Below, piece after piece: positions 1 through 5,719 of a DNA stretch of 14,936 bases. The notes under the pieces are model-generated. The model was not told the origin of the DNA, did no database searches, and saw only the letters and a program-made list of their open reading frames with translations. The stretch is from an uncultured Clostridia bacterium (GTDB lineage: Bacteria > Bacillota > Clostridia > Oscillospirales > Oscillospiraceae). The position numbers and the translations under genes are program-made. Location: the NCBI GenBank assembly GCA_945910975.1, contig CAMDZY010000018.1, positions 1 to 14,936 of the forward strand. Direction: 5' to 3'. Every line of letters starts with the position of its first letter. The first letter of the stretch is position 1.

Positions 1-12
1 TTTTAATATATA

Positions 13-41
13 TTGACATTTCATACAATATCATGTACAAT
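13..41 (+). promoter_or_regulatory. sigma-A promoter of the zinc-ribbon membrane protein gene
   Basis: A perfect -35 TTGACA (13-18) is followed by a 17-bp spacer and the -10 TACAAT (36-41). Transcription should start near 48 and leave a leader of about 45 bases before the ATG at 93. Because the in-frame ATG at 33 lies inside this promoter, the promoter also argues for the downstream start. Confidence 0.85.
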
Positions 42-92
42 TCACTTATGCCGGATAGGCAAAAGAGTATAAACCGCAAAGGAGAGAGAAAA

Positions 93-857
93 ATGATTTG
101 TAATCAGTGCGGGGCAAACTGCCCGGAGGGAGTTAAATTTTGTGACCAATGCGGAACGCAACTGGTTCGCGAAGAAGCCGCAGAAGCGCCTGCTGACGCC
201 ACAACCCCTTCTGAAGCACCGCAGCCGGCGCCAGTCCCAACCATGAGATGCCCCGTTTGCGGAAAGCAAACAAACCGCAACCTGCAGCTGTGCGAGTATT
301 GCGGCGCAGATCTTGAGAGAACCAAGCGGCAGATTGAAGCGCAGCGCCGGAGAGAAAAAGAACGGCGTGCATTAGAATATGCTCGCACGGAAATGCGGAA
401 AAAGTGCCGGAAGCAGCATATATGGACGAGCATTCTGTGCGGCTTGATGGGGCTGCTCTGGTTTGTGGACACCGCAAGTGCTGCCGATGGCTATATTTCA
501 TATTCCTTGTATGATGCATTTGACGGCGGATTTTGGGCGATTTGTGCGCTCCTCTTCTCCTTTTGGGGCGCGTTTTTGGTGTTTTCCGCTGTGGATGCGG
601 ATGCTTATCAACCTTCGTTCCTTTACAGATTCGTGTTTGTAATGGCTTACCTGTTTAATTTAATCGGCCTATGGACATTTATTGGCATACCAATTTTGGA
701 ACTTTTCAATGGCGAAGAAGCACGTATTCTCTATTTCACAGATTTCCCTTATGCAGTCGGAATCTCTTTCTTCGGCATTGTTTATATTGCGATTGTAATT
801 ACATACTGCGTTGTTTTGGGGTATTTTACAAGAGCATATAAAAAGTGCCGGCGATAA
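93..857 (+). CDS. double zinc-ribbon, four-helix membrane protein of unknown function
   Basis: 254 aa. I chose the ATG at 93 because AAAGGAGAG lies just upstream and the ATG at 33 falls inside the promoter. Two short zinc ribbons are visible: C3xxC6...C17xxC20 and C53xxC56...C67xxC70. A Pro/Ala/Glu-rich linker (about 27-50) joins them. A basic, probably helical segment follows (75-107). Four hydrophobic stretches are likely membrane helices: about 110-131, 147-167, 176-202 and 223-245. The architecture resembles the many Firmicutes 'zinc-ribbon domain-containing' membrane proteins, in which the cytoplasmic ribbons precede a membrane module. I do not recognise a specific family or reaction. 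It is monocistronic and convergent with the metal-transport operon. A link to metal homeostasis is only positional, since zinc ribbons are usually structural. Confidence 0.85.
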   Translation: MICNQCGANCPEGVKFCDQCGTQLVREEAAEAPADATTPSEAPQPAPVPTMRCPVCGKQTNRNLQLCEYCGADLERTKRQIEAQRRREKERRALEYARTEMRKKCRKQHIWTSILCGLMGLLWFVDTASAADGYISYSLYDAFDGGFWAICALLFSFWGAFLVFSAVDADAYQPSFLYRFVFVMAYLFNLIGLWTFIGIPILELFNGEEARILYFTDFPYAVGISFFGIVYIAIVITYCVVLGYFTRAYKKCRR

Positions 858-880
858 TATTCGCATTCCTATTGACACGC

Positions 881-920
881 AAAAAGACACAGTGCCAAAT
901 GATTCGGCCTGTGTCTTTTC
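881..920. terminator. bidirectional terminator between the zinc-ribbon gene and the metal operon
   Basis: The arms AAAAGACACAG (882-892) and CTGTGTCTTTT (909-919) pair perfectly, and GCC/GGC extends the helix past a bulged T. T-runs follow the stem on both strands, so it can stop transcripts arriving from either side. Confidence 0.85.
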
Positions 921-934
921 TTTTGTGGCTTACA

Positions 935-1435
935 TCAGTCGGTCATGGTTGCGTCTACCAACTGGCAATATGTATTTTCGCCCTCCTGATAGGTTTCAAA
1001 GACGCCCTCTACCGTAATTTCCGTGCCAAGCTCGGGGTAGTCTTCCGGGTAGGTGCGGGAATCCTTTGTGACAAACTCGATGCCCTGGGAGCAGCACGCG
1101 GTCGCATCGGCGATCAGGCAGGCAAAATAATTCCTGCTATCGCCTTCGTACACGGCAAACTGTCCCTGCATCCGCACGGTTTTGCCAATGTAGTTATCCG
1201 GCGCGGTGACCATGTTGTAGACCTCGGAGTAGACCATGGTGCTGCTCAGCGCGGTCAAATCCACGTCGATTCCGGACGGTTCATCCGAGGACGGTGGGGG
1301 TGCATCCGTTACGCTTTGCATGTCAACCGCTGCCGTTGGCAGCGTGCCCGGTTCGGTGGTGCTGCCGCCTTGTTCGCTCTTTGCACAGGCGGACAGGAGC
1401 AGCAGACACACCATCAAAATTAAAATGCGTTTCAT
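935..1435 (-). CDS. lipoprotein with a possible OB-fold domain, last gene of the metal ABC operon
   Basis: 166 aa. The N-terminal signal ends in a lipobox, L14-S-A-C17, so the mature protein should be anchored by lipid on the outer face of the membrane. A low-complexity Ser/Thr/Pro/Asp linker (18-60) precedes a compact domain (about 68-164) rich in beta-prone segments. Its pattern, 'YIGKTVRMQG ... FACLIAD ... GTEITVEGVFE', resembles OB-fold lipoproteins, but that is inference. Cysteines C106, C114, C115 and C157 sit in this domain. The start codon overlaps the znuB stop in an ATGA (1432-1435), indicating translational coupling and the same operon. A role in metal capture, delivery or sensing is plausible from context only. 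I know of no assigned function. Confidence 0.85.
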   Translation of the reverse strand: MKRILILMVCLLLLSACAKSEQGGSTTEPGTLPTAAVDMQSVTDAPPPSSDEPSGIDVDLTALSSTMVYSEVYNMVTAPDNYIGKTVRMQGQFAVYEGDSRNYFACLIADATACCSQGIEFVTKDSRTYPEDYPELGTEITVEGVFETYQEGENTYCQLVDATMTD

Positions 1436-2277
1436 CCTTTTCTACCTCCAAATATCATTCCCGCAAGGGAAAAAATTGCAAATGCCACCAAGTCTACTGC
1501 CACAATCGTGGAGCCGACCGGGGTTCCTGCCAAAATTGCAATCAAAATGCCCAGCAGCGCACACGTGACCGAAACGATGGCCGAGCAAACCGTCACTGCA
1601 CGGAAGCTCTTGAACACTCGCATGGCGCACATGGCGGGGAAAATCACCAGAGCGGAAATCAATAGAGAGCCGACCAGATTCATCGCCAACACAATAATAA
1701 CGGCAATGATTACGGCAATGAGCAGATTGTACAGATTGGTGCGCGTTCCGGTGGCGCGGGCGAAGGCTTCATCAAAGGTGATGCAGAAAATTTTGTTGTA
1801 AAACAGCACAAATACCGCTACCACCACCAGCGACAGTCCCACGCACAGCCAAACCTCAGACGGCTGCAGCGTGAGAATGGAGGTTGCGCCAAACAAGGTG
1901 GAGCAGACATCGCCGGACAGGTTGGACGAGGATGCAAACAGGTTCATCAGCAAGTAGCCGATGGCAAGGGCGCTGACCGAGATCATCGCCACGGCGGCAT
2001 CACCCTTGATTTTTGCATTTTGACCGGTGCGCAGCAGCAAAATTGCGCAAATGATGGTGACGATCAGCACCAGCGGCATATTATTGGTCAAATTCAGCAC
2101 CGACGCCAGCGACATTGCACCAAACGCCACGTGCGACAGCCCATCGCCGATGAACGAGAACCGCTTCAGCACCAGTGTGACGCCGAGCAACGAAGAACAC
2201 AGCGCAGTCAGCACGCCCACGATCAGGGCATACTGAACGAATGGATACTGCAAATACAGTGACAGCTTCTCAAGCAT
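1432..2277 (-). CDS. znuB: zinc/manganese ABC transporter permease (ABC-3 family)
   Basis: 281 aa from the ATG at 2275-2277. An in-frame reading extends further upstream, but AAGGAG nine bases before this ATG fixes the start. The protein is almost entirely hydrophobic, with about 7-8 membrane helices, as expected for ABC-3 permeases. Family hallmarks are visible: 'FIGDGLSHVAFG' (42-53), the cytoplasmic coupling segment 'DEAFARATG' (169-177), 'VGSLLISALVIFPA' (202-215) and a GTPVGST motif near the C terminus. It should form the membrane channel that moves divalent metal delivered by the upstream binding lipoprotein, powered by the ATPase encoded just before it. Its start overlaps the ATPase stop by eight bases (2270-2277) and its stop overlaps the next start, so all are translationally linked. 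Zinc is more likely than manganese, but sequence alone cannot decide. Confidence 0.93.
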   Translation of the reverse strand: MLEKLSLYLQYPFVQYALIVGVLTALCSSLLGVTLVLKRFSFIGDGLSHVAFGAMSLASVLNLTNNMPLVLIVTIICAILLLRTGQNAKIKGDAAVAMISVSALAIGYLLMNLFASSSNLSGDVCSTLFGATSILTLQPSEVWLCVGLSLVVVAVFVLFYNKIFCITFDEAFARATGTRTNLYNLLIAVIIAVIIVLAMNLVGSLLISALVIFPAMCAMRVFKSFRAVTVCSAIVSVTCALLGILIAILAGTPVGSTIVAVDLVAFAIFSLAGMIFGGRKG

Positions 2278-2977
2278 TCGGCTCATCTCCTTCCGATGCG
2301 GCAAAGCCGATATCGCTTTGCAGATATTCCTGCTTGCTGCCAAAAAACAGCGTTTTGCCGATGTGCAGGACGTGGCTGGCATAGGCAATGGCCGCCGACA
2401 GGTCGTGGGAGATCATAATAATCGTGATACCCTCGCGATTGAGCGCGGCAATGGTGCGGTACATTTCCGCCGTTGCCTTGGGGTCAAGCCCCGCGACCGG
2501 TTCGTCCAGCAGCAGCATCTTCCGCGTGGCGTTAAGTGCACGTGCCAGCAGCACACGCTGCTGCTGACCGCCGGAAAGTTCCCGGTAGCAGCGCCTTGCC
2601 AGCGCTTCGATGCCCATTTTTTTCATGTTCTCTACCGCCAACTGCTTTTCCGCGCGGTTGTAAAACGGTCGCAGGCCGCAACCGGACTGGCAACCGGACA
2701 GCACGACCTCCCACACGGAAGCGGGAAAATCCTTTTGTGCCGCCGTTTGCTGGGGCAGATAGCCAATTTCATTGGGGCGCAGGCCGTCGTCGGTGATGAT
2801 TTCCCCATGCAGCGGTAACTGCAACCCAAGCAGCGTCCGCATCAGGGTACTTTTACCGGAGCCGTTTTCGCCCACCACGCACAAATAGGTGCCGGCATCA
2901 ACGGAAAAATTCAGCCCTTTCACAATGGCCTTGCCATCATAGCCAAGGGATAAGTCCTTGCAAATAAGCTGCGACAT
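2270..2977 (-). CDS. znuC: zinc/manganese ABC transporter ATP-binding protein
   Basis: 235 aa, normal for the family. All ABC ATPase motifs are intact: Walker A GENGSGKST (36-44), Q-loop Gln76/77, signature LSGGQ (134-138), Walker B MLLLDEP (154-160) with catalytic Glu159, D-loop GLDP, and the switch His191 in 'ISHD'. It hydrolyses ATP on the cytoplasmic face to drive metal import through the permease encoded next. Only three bases separate it from the substrate-binding lipoprotein gene, and its ribosome binding site (GGAAGGAGG) lies within the end of that gene. Assignment to the zinc/manganese branch rests on its neighbours, an ABC-3 permease and a cluster-9 binding protein. Confidence 0.95.
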   Translation of the reverse strand: MSQLICKDLSLGYDGKAIVKGLNFSVDAGTYLCVVGENGSGKSTLMRTLLGLQLPLHGEIITDDGLRPNEIGYLPQQTAAQKDFPASVWEVVLSGCQSGCGLRPFYNRAEKQLAVENMKKMGIEALARRCYRELSGGQQQRVLLARALNATRKMLLLDEPVAGLDPKATAEMYRTIAALNREGITIIMISHDLSAAIAYASHVLHIGKTLFFGSKQEYLQSDIGFAASEGDEPNA

Positions 2978-2980
2978 GGA

Positions 2981-3940
2981 TCATTCCCCTCCTTCCAGCG
3001 CCGCTTGCAGCGCCGTGAGGTTCGATTTCATGATATCCAGATAGCTTGCGCCGTCCACCACGCGGGTAGCTGTGACGGATTGCATGGAATCCATGCTCAA
3101 AATTTGCTGATCCTTACTTTGCGTATTGTCAATGATCGTCTGCGCAATCTTTTGGTCGCTGCCCTCCAGCGTCAGCACGGTGCGGAGCTGTAGCTCGTCC
3201 ACCTTTCCGGCCAGAAAGGTGATCGTTTCAAAGCTGGCCTCCGTTTCCGCCGAACAGCCGGAAAACGCAGCGTAATAGTTTAAGCCATAGTCATCTGCGA
3301 GGTAGCGGAATGGGAAGCGGTCGCCAAAAAGCAGCGTCTTTTGCTTGGCGTCATCCACTGCGGCCTGATATTCCCCGTCCAGCGCGGCAAGCTGCTGTTG
3401 GTAGGCGGCCACATTGGCGCGATATGTATCGGCATGGTCGGCATCCAGCTTGCACAGGGCATCGGCAATGGTTTGGCACAGCGTTCCGGCGTTCTTGAGG
3501 GACAGCCAGATATGCTCGTCATAGGCGGTTTCCTCTTCTTCCTCCTCGTCGGCTTCCATGCCCTCTACGACTTCTTCCTCCTTGGCACTGCTGCCCAGCG
3601 CATCAAGCAGGTTTATGGCGACCATATCCTTGTTGGCGGCCTGTGCCAGCACATCCTCCACCCAACCGTCGGATTCGCCGCCTACATAGAGAAACAAATC
3701 GCAGTTGGAAACCGTCAGAATATCATCCGCTGTCGGCTGATAGCTGTGCAGGTCCACACCGTTGTCCAACAGCAACGTCACATCGGCCTCCTGCTCGCCC
3801 AAAATTTGGCGCACCCAGTCGTACTGCGGGAAAACGGTCGCAACAATTTGCAGCCGATCTTCCGATTTCAATGTGCCGCCATTGCCGCAGGCAGTCAAAA
3901 GAAGTGCAAACAGTAAAACAAAAATCCCAATTTTTTTCAT
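2981..3940 (-). CDS. znuA: metal-binding lipoprotein of the zinc/manganese ABC transporter
   Basis: 319 aa from the ATG at 3938-3940, preceded by GGAGGG. A lipobox (L15-T-A-C18) marks it as a lipid-anchored extracellular receptor. It is a cluster-9 (ZnuA/AdcA/PsaA) protein: 'ATVFPQYDWVRQIL' opens the first lobe, His65 in 'DLHSYQP' and His143 in 'DEHIWLS' match the first two metal ligands, and 'SFETI..LA..VDEL' follows in the second lobe. Two features are atypical. The loop before His143, often His-rich in zinc binders, is strongly acidic (121-137, with seven Asp/Glu in a row at 131-137). The segment 'FGDRFPFRYLADDYGL' has Arg208 or Asp207 where many homologues carry the third His. It captures metal for the permease. 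Zinc is the likeliest substrate. Confidence 0.92.
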   Translation of the reverse strand: MKKIGIFVLLFALLLTACGNGGTLKSEDRLQIVATVFPQYDWVRQILGEQEADVTLLLDNGVDLHSYQPTADDILTVSNCDLFLYVGGESDGWVEDVLAQAANKDMVAINLLDALGSSAKEEEVVEGMEADEEEEEETAYDEHIWLSLKNAGTLCQTIADALCKLDADHADTYRANVAAYQQQLAALDGEYQAAVDDAKQKTLLFGDRFPFRYLADDYGLNYYAAFSGCSAETEASFETITFLAGKVDELQLRTVLTLEGSDQKIAQTIIDNTQSKDQQILSMDSMQSVTATRVVDGASYLDIMKSNLTALQAALEGGE

Positions 3941-3973
3941 GATAAACCCTCCAAAATGCGAGATACGGACTAC

Positions 3974-3994
3974 TACGCAAAATAACTTTGCATA
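3974..3994 (-). promoter_or_regulatory. candidate metalloregulator operator upstream of znuA
   Basis: The arms TACGCAAA (3974-3981) and TTTGCATA (3987-3994) form an 8-bp inverted repeat with one mismatch around a five-base centre. It starts 33 bases upstream of the znuA ATG, in the only untranslated stretch where this operon's promoter could lie. Size and symmetry suit a Fur/Zur-type dimer site, but it does not match the Bacillus Zur consensus I know. Assignment is inference. Confidence 0.4.
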
Positions 3995-4005
3995 AAAATG
4001 GGTAT

Positions 4006-4065
4006 AAAAAGCCAAGGGATGGGCGCAAAGCGCCAAAGCCTGCCCCAGGGCAGACCATTCCCTTG
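4006..4065 (-). terminator. branched (three-way) terminator after the small Cys-rich membrane protein
   Basis: An outer stem pairs CAAGGGATGG (4013-4022) with CCATTCCCTTG (4055-4065), with one bulged base. Inside it are two hairpins: GCGC/GCGC (4023-4033) and CTGCC/GGCAG (4040-4053). Read on the minus strand, the outer stem is followed by a run of U (complement of AAAAA, 4006-4010). This fits a terminator for the 4078-4368 gene that separates it from the znu promoter. Confidence 0.65.
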
Positions 4066-4077
4066 TCTGAGTTATGT

Positions 4078-4368
4078 TTAATTGGAGAGTTTTACTTTGA
4101 GCGCAGTCAGCGTGCAGCCGTGCGCGCAGTCGGGTCGGGTGGTAACGTGCAGTCGGTCAGACCACAACACAAGCGCAACCGCCATGCCGCCGGTCACGCT
4201 GACGATTCCCTGCAACAAGCTGCGGCAGACATTCAGCTGCGCGCAGACCGGGCAATTTGCACCAATGCAGTCGTGCCCGGATTCGGCCAAAATATAACAG
4301 GTACAGGCAAGAAGGGTCAGCAGCGCAATCAGCAGCAAAATTCTTGCACGGCGTCTGGCATTTTGCAT
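4078..4368 (-). CDS. small Cys-motif two-helix membrane protein upstream of the znu operon
   Basis: 96 aa from the ATG at 4366-4368. An in-frame extension exists, but AAAGGAGGG nine bases upstream and the promoter at 4401-4429 favour this start. Helix 1 is about 8-27 and helix 2 about 52-70. Between them lies a short loop with a striking cluster, 'GHDCIGANCPVCAQLNVC' (His32, C34, C39, C42, C48), which is probably extracytoplasmic. A further CxxxC pair (C81, C85) is near the C terminus. Cys/His spacing of this kind suggests metal or redox binding. I believe similar small proteins occur beside zinc ABC transporters and Fur-type regulators in other Clostridia, but I recall no established function. 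The same-strand position just upstream of znuA supports a metal-related role. A branched terminator lies between the two. Confidence 0.8.
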   Translation of the reverse strand: MQNARRRARILLLIALLTLLACTCYILAESGHDCIGANCPVCAQLNVCRSLLQGIVSVTGGMAVALVLWSDRLHVTTRPDCAHGCTLTALKVKLSN

Positions 4369-4400
4369 GGCGCATTCCCTCCTTTCCGATCTTACCCATA

Positions 4401-4429
4401 AGTTTAACACACAGATCGTCGAAAATCAA
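4401..4429 (-). promoter_or_regulatory. promoter of the small Cys-motif membrane protein gene
   Basis: On the minus strand, -35 TTGATT (4424-4429) and -10 TAAACT (4401-4406) are separated by 17 bp. Both are close to the sigma-A consensus. The start would be about 30 bases upstream of the ATG. Confidence 0.65.
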
Positions 4430-4508
4430 TCTATTATTTGCCCGATAACCCCCTGTAAAATTTTATTTTGAATTTTCCTGACCAAATGTAGCATTTCGAG
4501 CGAAAATC

Positions 4509-4517
4509 TGCTATAAT
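4509..4517 (+). promoter_or_regulatory. extended -10 promoter of the glucokinase gene
   Basis: A perfect TATAAT (4512-4517) is preceded by the extended -10 TG (4509-4510). At the -35 position only the poor TAGCAT is found, so the extended -10 should carry recognition. The leader to the ATG at 4575 would be about 50 bases. TTTCG/CGAAA (4494-4505), a 5-bp inverted repeat, overlaps the upstream half and could be a repressor site. Confidence 0.65.
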
Positions 4518-4574
4518 GCGTATGAAGCAAACCAAATAAGCCCGTTATGGATCGGGGCAGAAGGGATGGACATT

Positions 4575-5522
4575 ATGAGATATGGCTTTGGCGTTGACGT
4601 GGGCGGCACCACGGTTAAGCTGGGCTTTTTTTCCGAAGTGGGAGATTTGATTGAAAAATGGGAAATTCCCACCAATATCACAGACGAAGGCCGGCAAATT
4701 TTGCCGGACATTGCAGCTGCCATTGCAGACTGTCTGGCACGTTCCGGCGTGGCAAGCGCGCAGGTGCTGGGCATCGGCATTGGCGTTCCCGGCCCTGTGA
4801 ATGACGAGGGTGTGATCAATCGCTGTGTCAACTTGGGTTGGGGCGTTTTCAATCTAGAACAGACGCTGCAATCGCTGACCGGCCTGCCGGTCAAGGCAGG
4901 AAACGATGCAAACTTAGCCGCACTGGGCGAGGTCTGGAAAGGCGGCGGCATGGGCAGCCAACACACGCTGCTGGTGACGCTCGGCACCGGCGTAGGCGGC
5001 GGTCTGGTGCTGAACGGCAAAATTGTTGCCGGTTCGCACGGCGTTGCCGGAGAGATTGGACACATTACCGTCAACCCCTCCGAAACCGCCTGCTGCACCT
5101 GCGGCAAAAAGGGCTGCGTGGAGCAATATGCCTCCGCCACCGGAATCGTGCATCTTGCCAAACGTTATCTCAGTGAGCATCTGCAGCCTTCTGCTTTGCG
5201 GGATATGGGTGATTTTTCGTGCAAGGATGTGTTTTCCTGCGCGGCACAGGGCGACCAATTGGCGCAGGCCGCGCTAAATCAGGCATATGATTACTTGGGC
5301 ATGGCCATTGCCGATGCGTGCTGCATTTTTGACCCCGGTCTGGTACTACTCGGCGGCGGCGTTTCTAAGGCCGGTCAAGTCTTGCTCGACGGCGTCACCG
5401 CACGCTTCCGCGCGCATATGTTCCACGCCAGCAAGGACACGCGCCTTGCTCTGGCCACGCTGGGCAACGACGCCGGTATCTACGGCGGCTTCCGGCTGGC
5501 GCTGAGCGAATTTGGCTCGTAA
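4575..5522 (+). CDS. glcK: ROK-family glucokinase
   Basis: 315 aa. The ATG at 4575 is preferred over the one at 4566 because AGAAGGG lies nine bases before it but abuts the earlier ATG. Glucokinase phosphorylates glucose to glucose 6-phosphate with ATP in the cytoplasm. ROK hallmarks are all present: the N-terminal phosphate-binding 'DVGGTTVKLG' (8-17), catalytic Asp111 in 'GNDANLAALGE', the second phosphate loop 'LGTGVGGG' (136-143), 'GEIGH' (159-163), and the zinc motif formed by His163 with C174, C176 and C181 in 'CTCGKKGCVEQ'. The overall match is to the Firmicutes GlcK subgroup rather than ROK repressors, since there is no N-terminal helix-turn-helix. It is monocistronic and convergent with the glycogen phosphorylase gene, whose glucose 1-phosphate joins the same hexose-phosphate pool. 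Confidence 0.93.
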   Translation: MRYGFGVDVGGTTVKLGFFSEVGDLIEKWEIPTNITDEGRQILPDIAAAIADCLARSGVASAQVLGIGIGVPGPVNDEGVINRCVNLGWGVFNLEQTLQSLTGLPVKAGNDANLAALGEVWKGGGMGSQHTLLVTLGTGVGGGLVLNGKIVAGSHGVAGEIGHITVNPSETACCTCGKKGCVEQYASATGIVHLAKRYLSEHLQPSALRDMGDFSCKDVFSCAAQGDQLAQAALNQAYDYLGMAIADACCIFDPGLVLLGGGVSKAGQVLLDGVTARFRAHMFHASKDTRLALATLGNDAGIYGGFRLALSEFGS

Positions 5523-5534
5523 AATATTATTTTT

Positions 5535-5578
5535 AACCCCTGATGCGGATTTCCAGTCCGCATCAGGGGTTTGTTTTT
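5535..5578 (+). terminator. glcK terminator
   Basis: A perfect 15-bp stem (5535-5549 with 5557-5571) has a seven-base loop and is followed by GTTTTT. It begins 12 bases after the glcK stop. Confidence 0.93.
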
Positions 5579-5647
5579 CATATTACATTGAAAAAAGGCA
5601 CTCCGTAAAAATGCCGCAAACAATCATGCCGACGATCCATTTTTTGA

Positions 5648-5705
5648 TAGAAAACATCGTGAATAGCGGGAATCCGCCGAAGTCGAGATTCCGCTATTCA
5701 CGATG
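5648..5705 (-). terminator. glgP terminator
   Basis: The arms at 5655-5674 and 5687-5705 pair over 19 bp with one bulged G, around a 12-base loop. On the minus strand the stem is followed by TTTTCTATC. It lies 15 bases past the glgP stop. The stretch between this and the glcK terminator (about 5580-5647) holds nothing I can identify. Confidence 0.85.
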
Positions 5706-5719
5706 GGGTTTATTCCAGC

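Noticed and set aside
845..1423. 192-codon plus-strand frame overlapping the end of the zinc-ribbon gene and opposite the lipoprotein
   Set aside because: It runs through the bidirectional terminator and opposite a lipobox protein coupled to znuB, and has no ribosome binding site.
4420..4508. Repeated 8-mer CGAAAATC at 4420-4427 and 4501-4508 in the region divergent between the Cys-motif gene and glcK
   Set aside because: Short, AT-rich and only two copies with differing flanks. It could be a shared operator half-site but is not distinguishable from chance.
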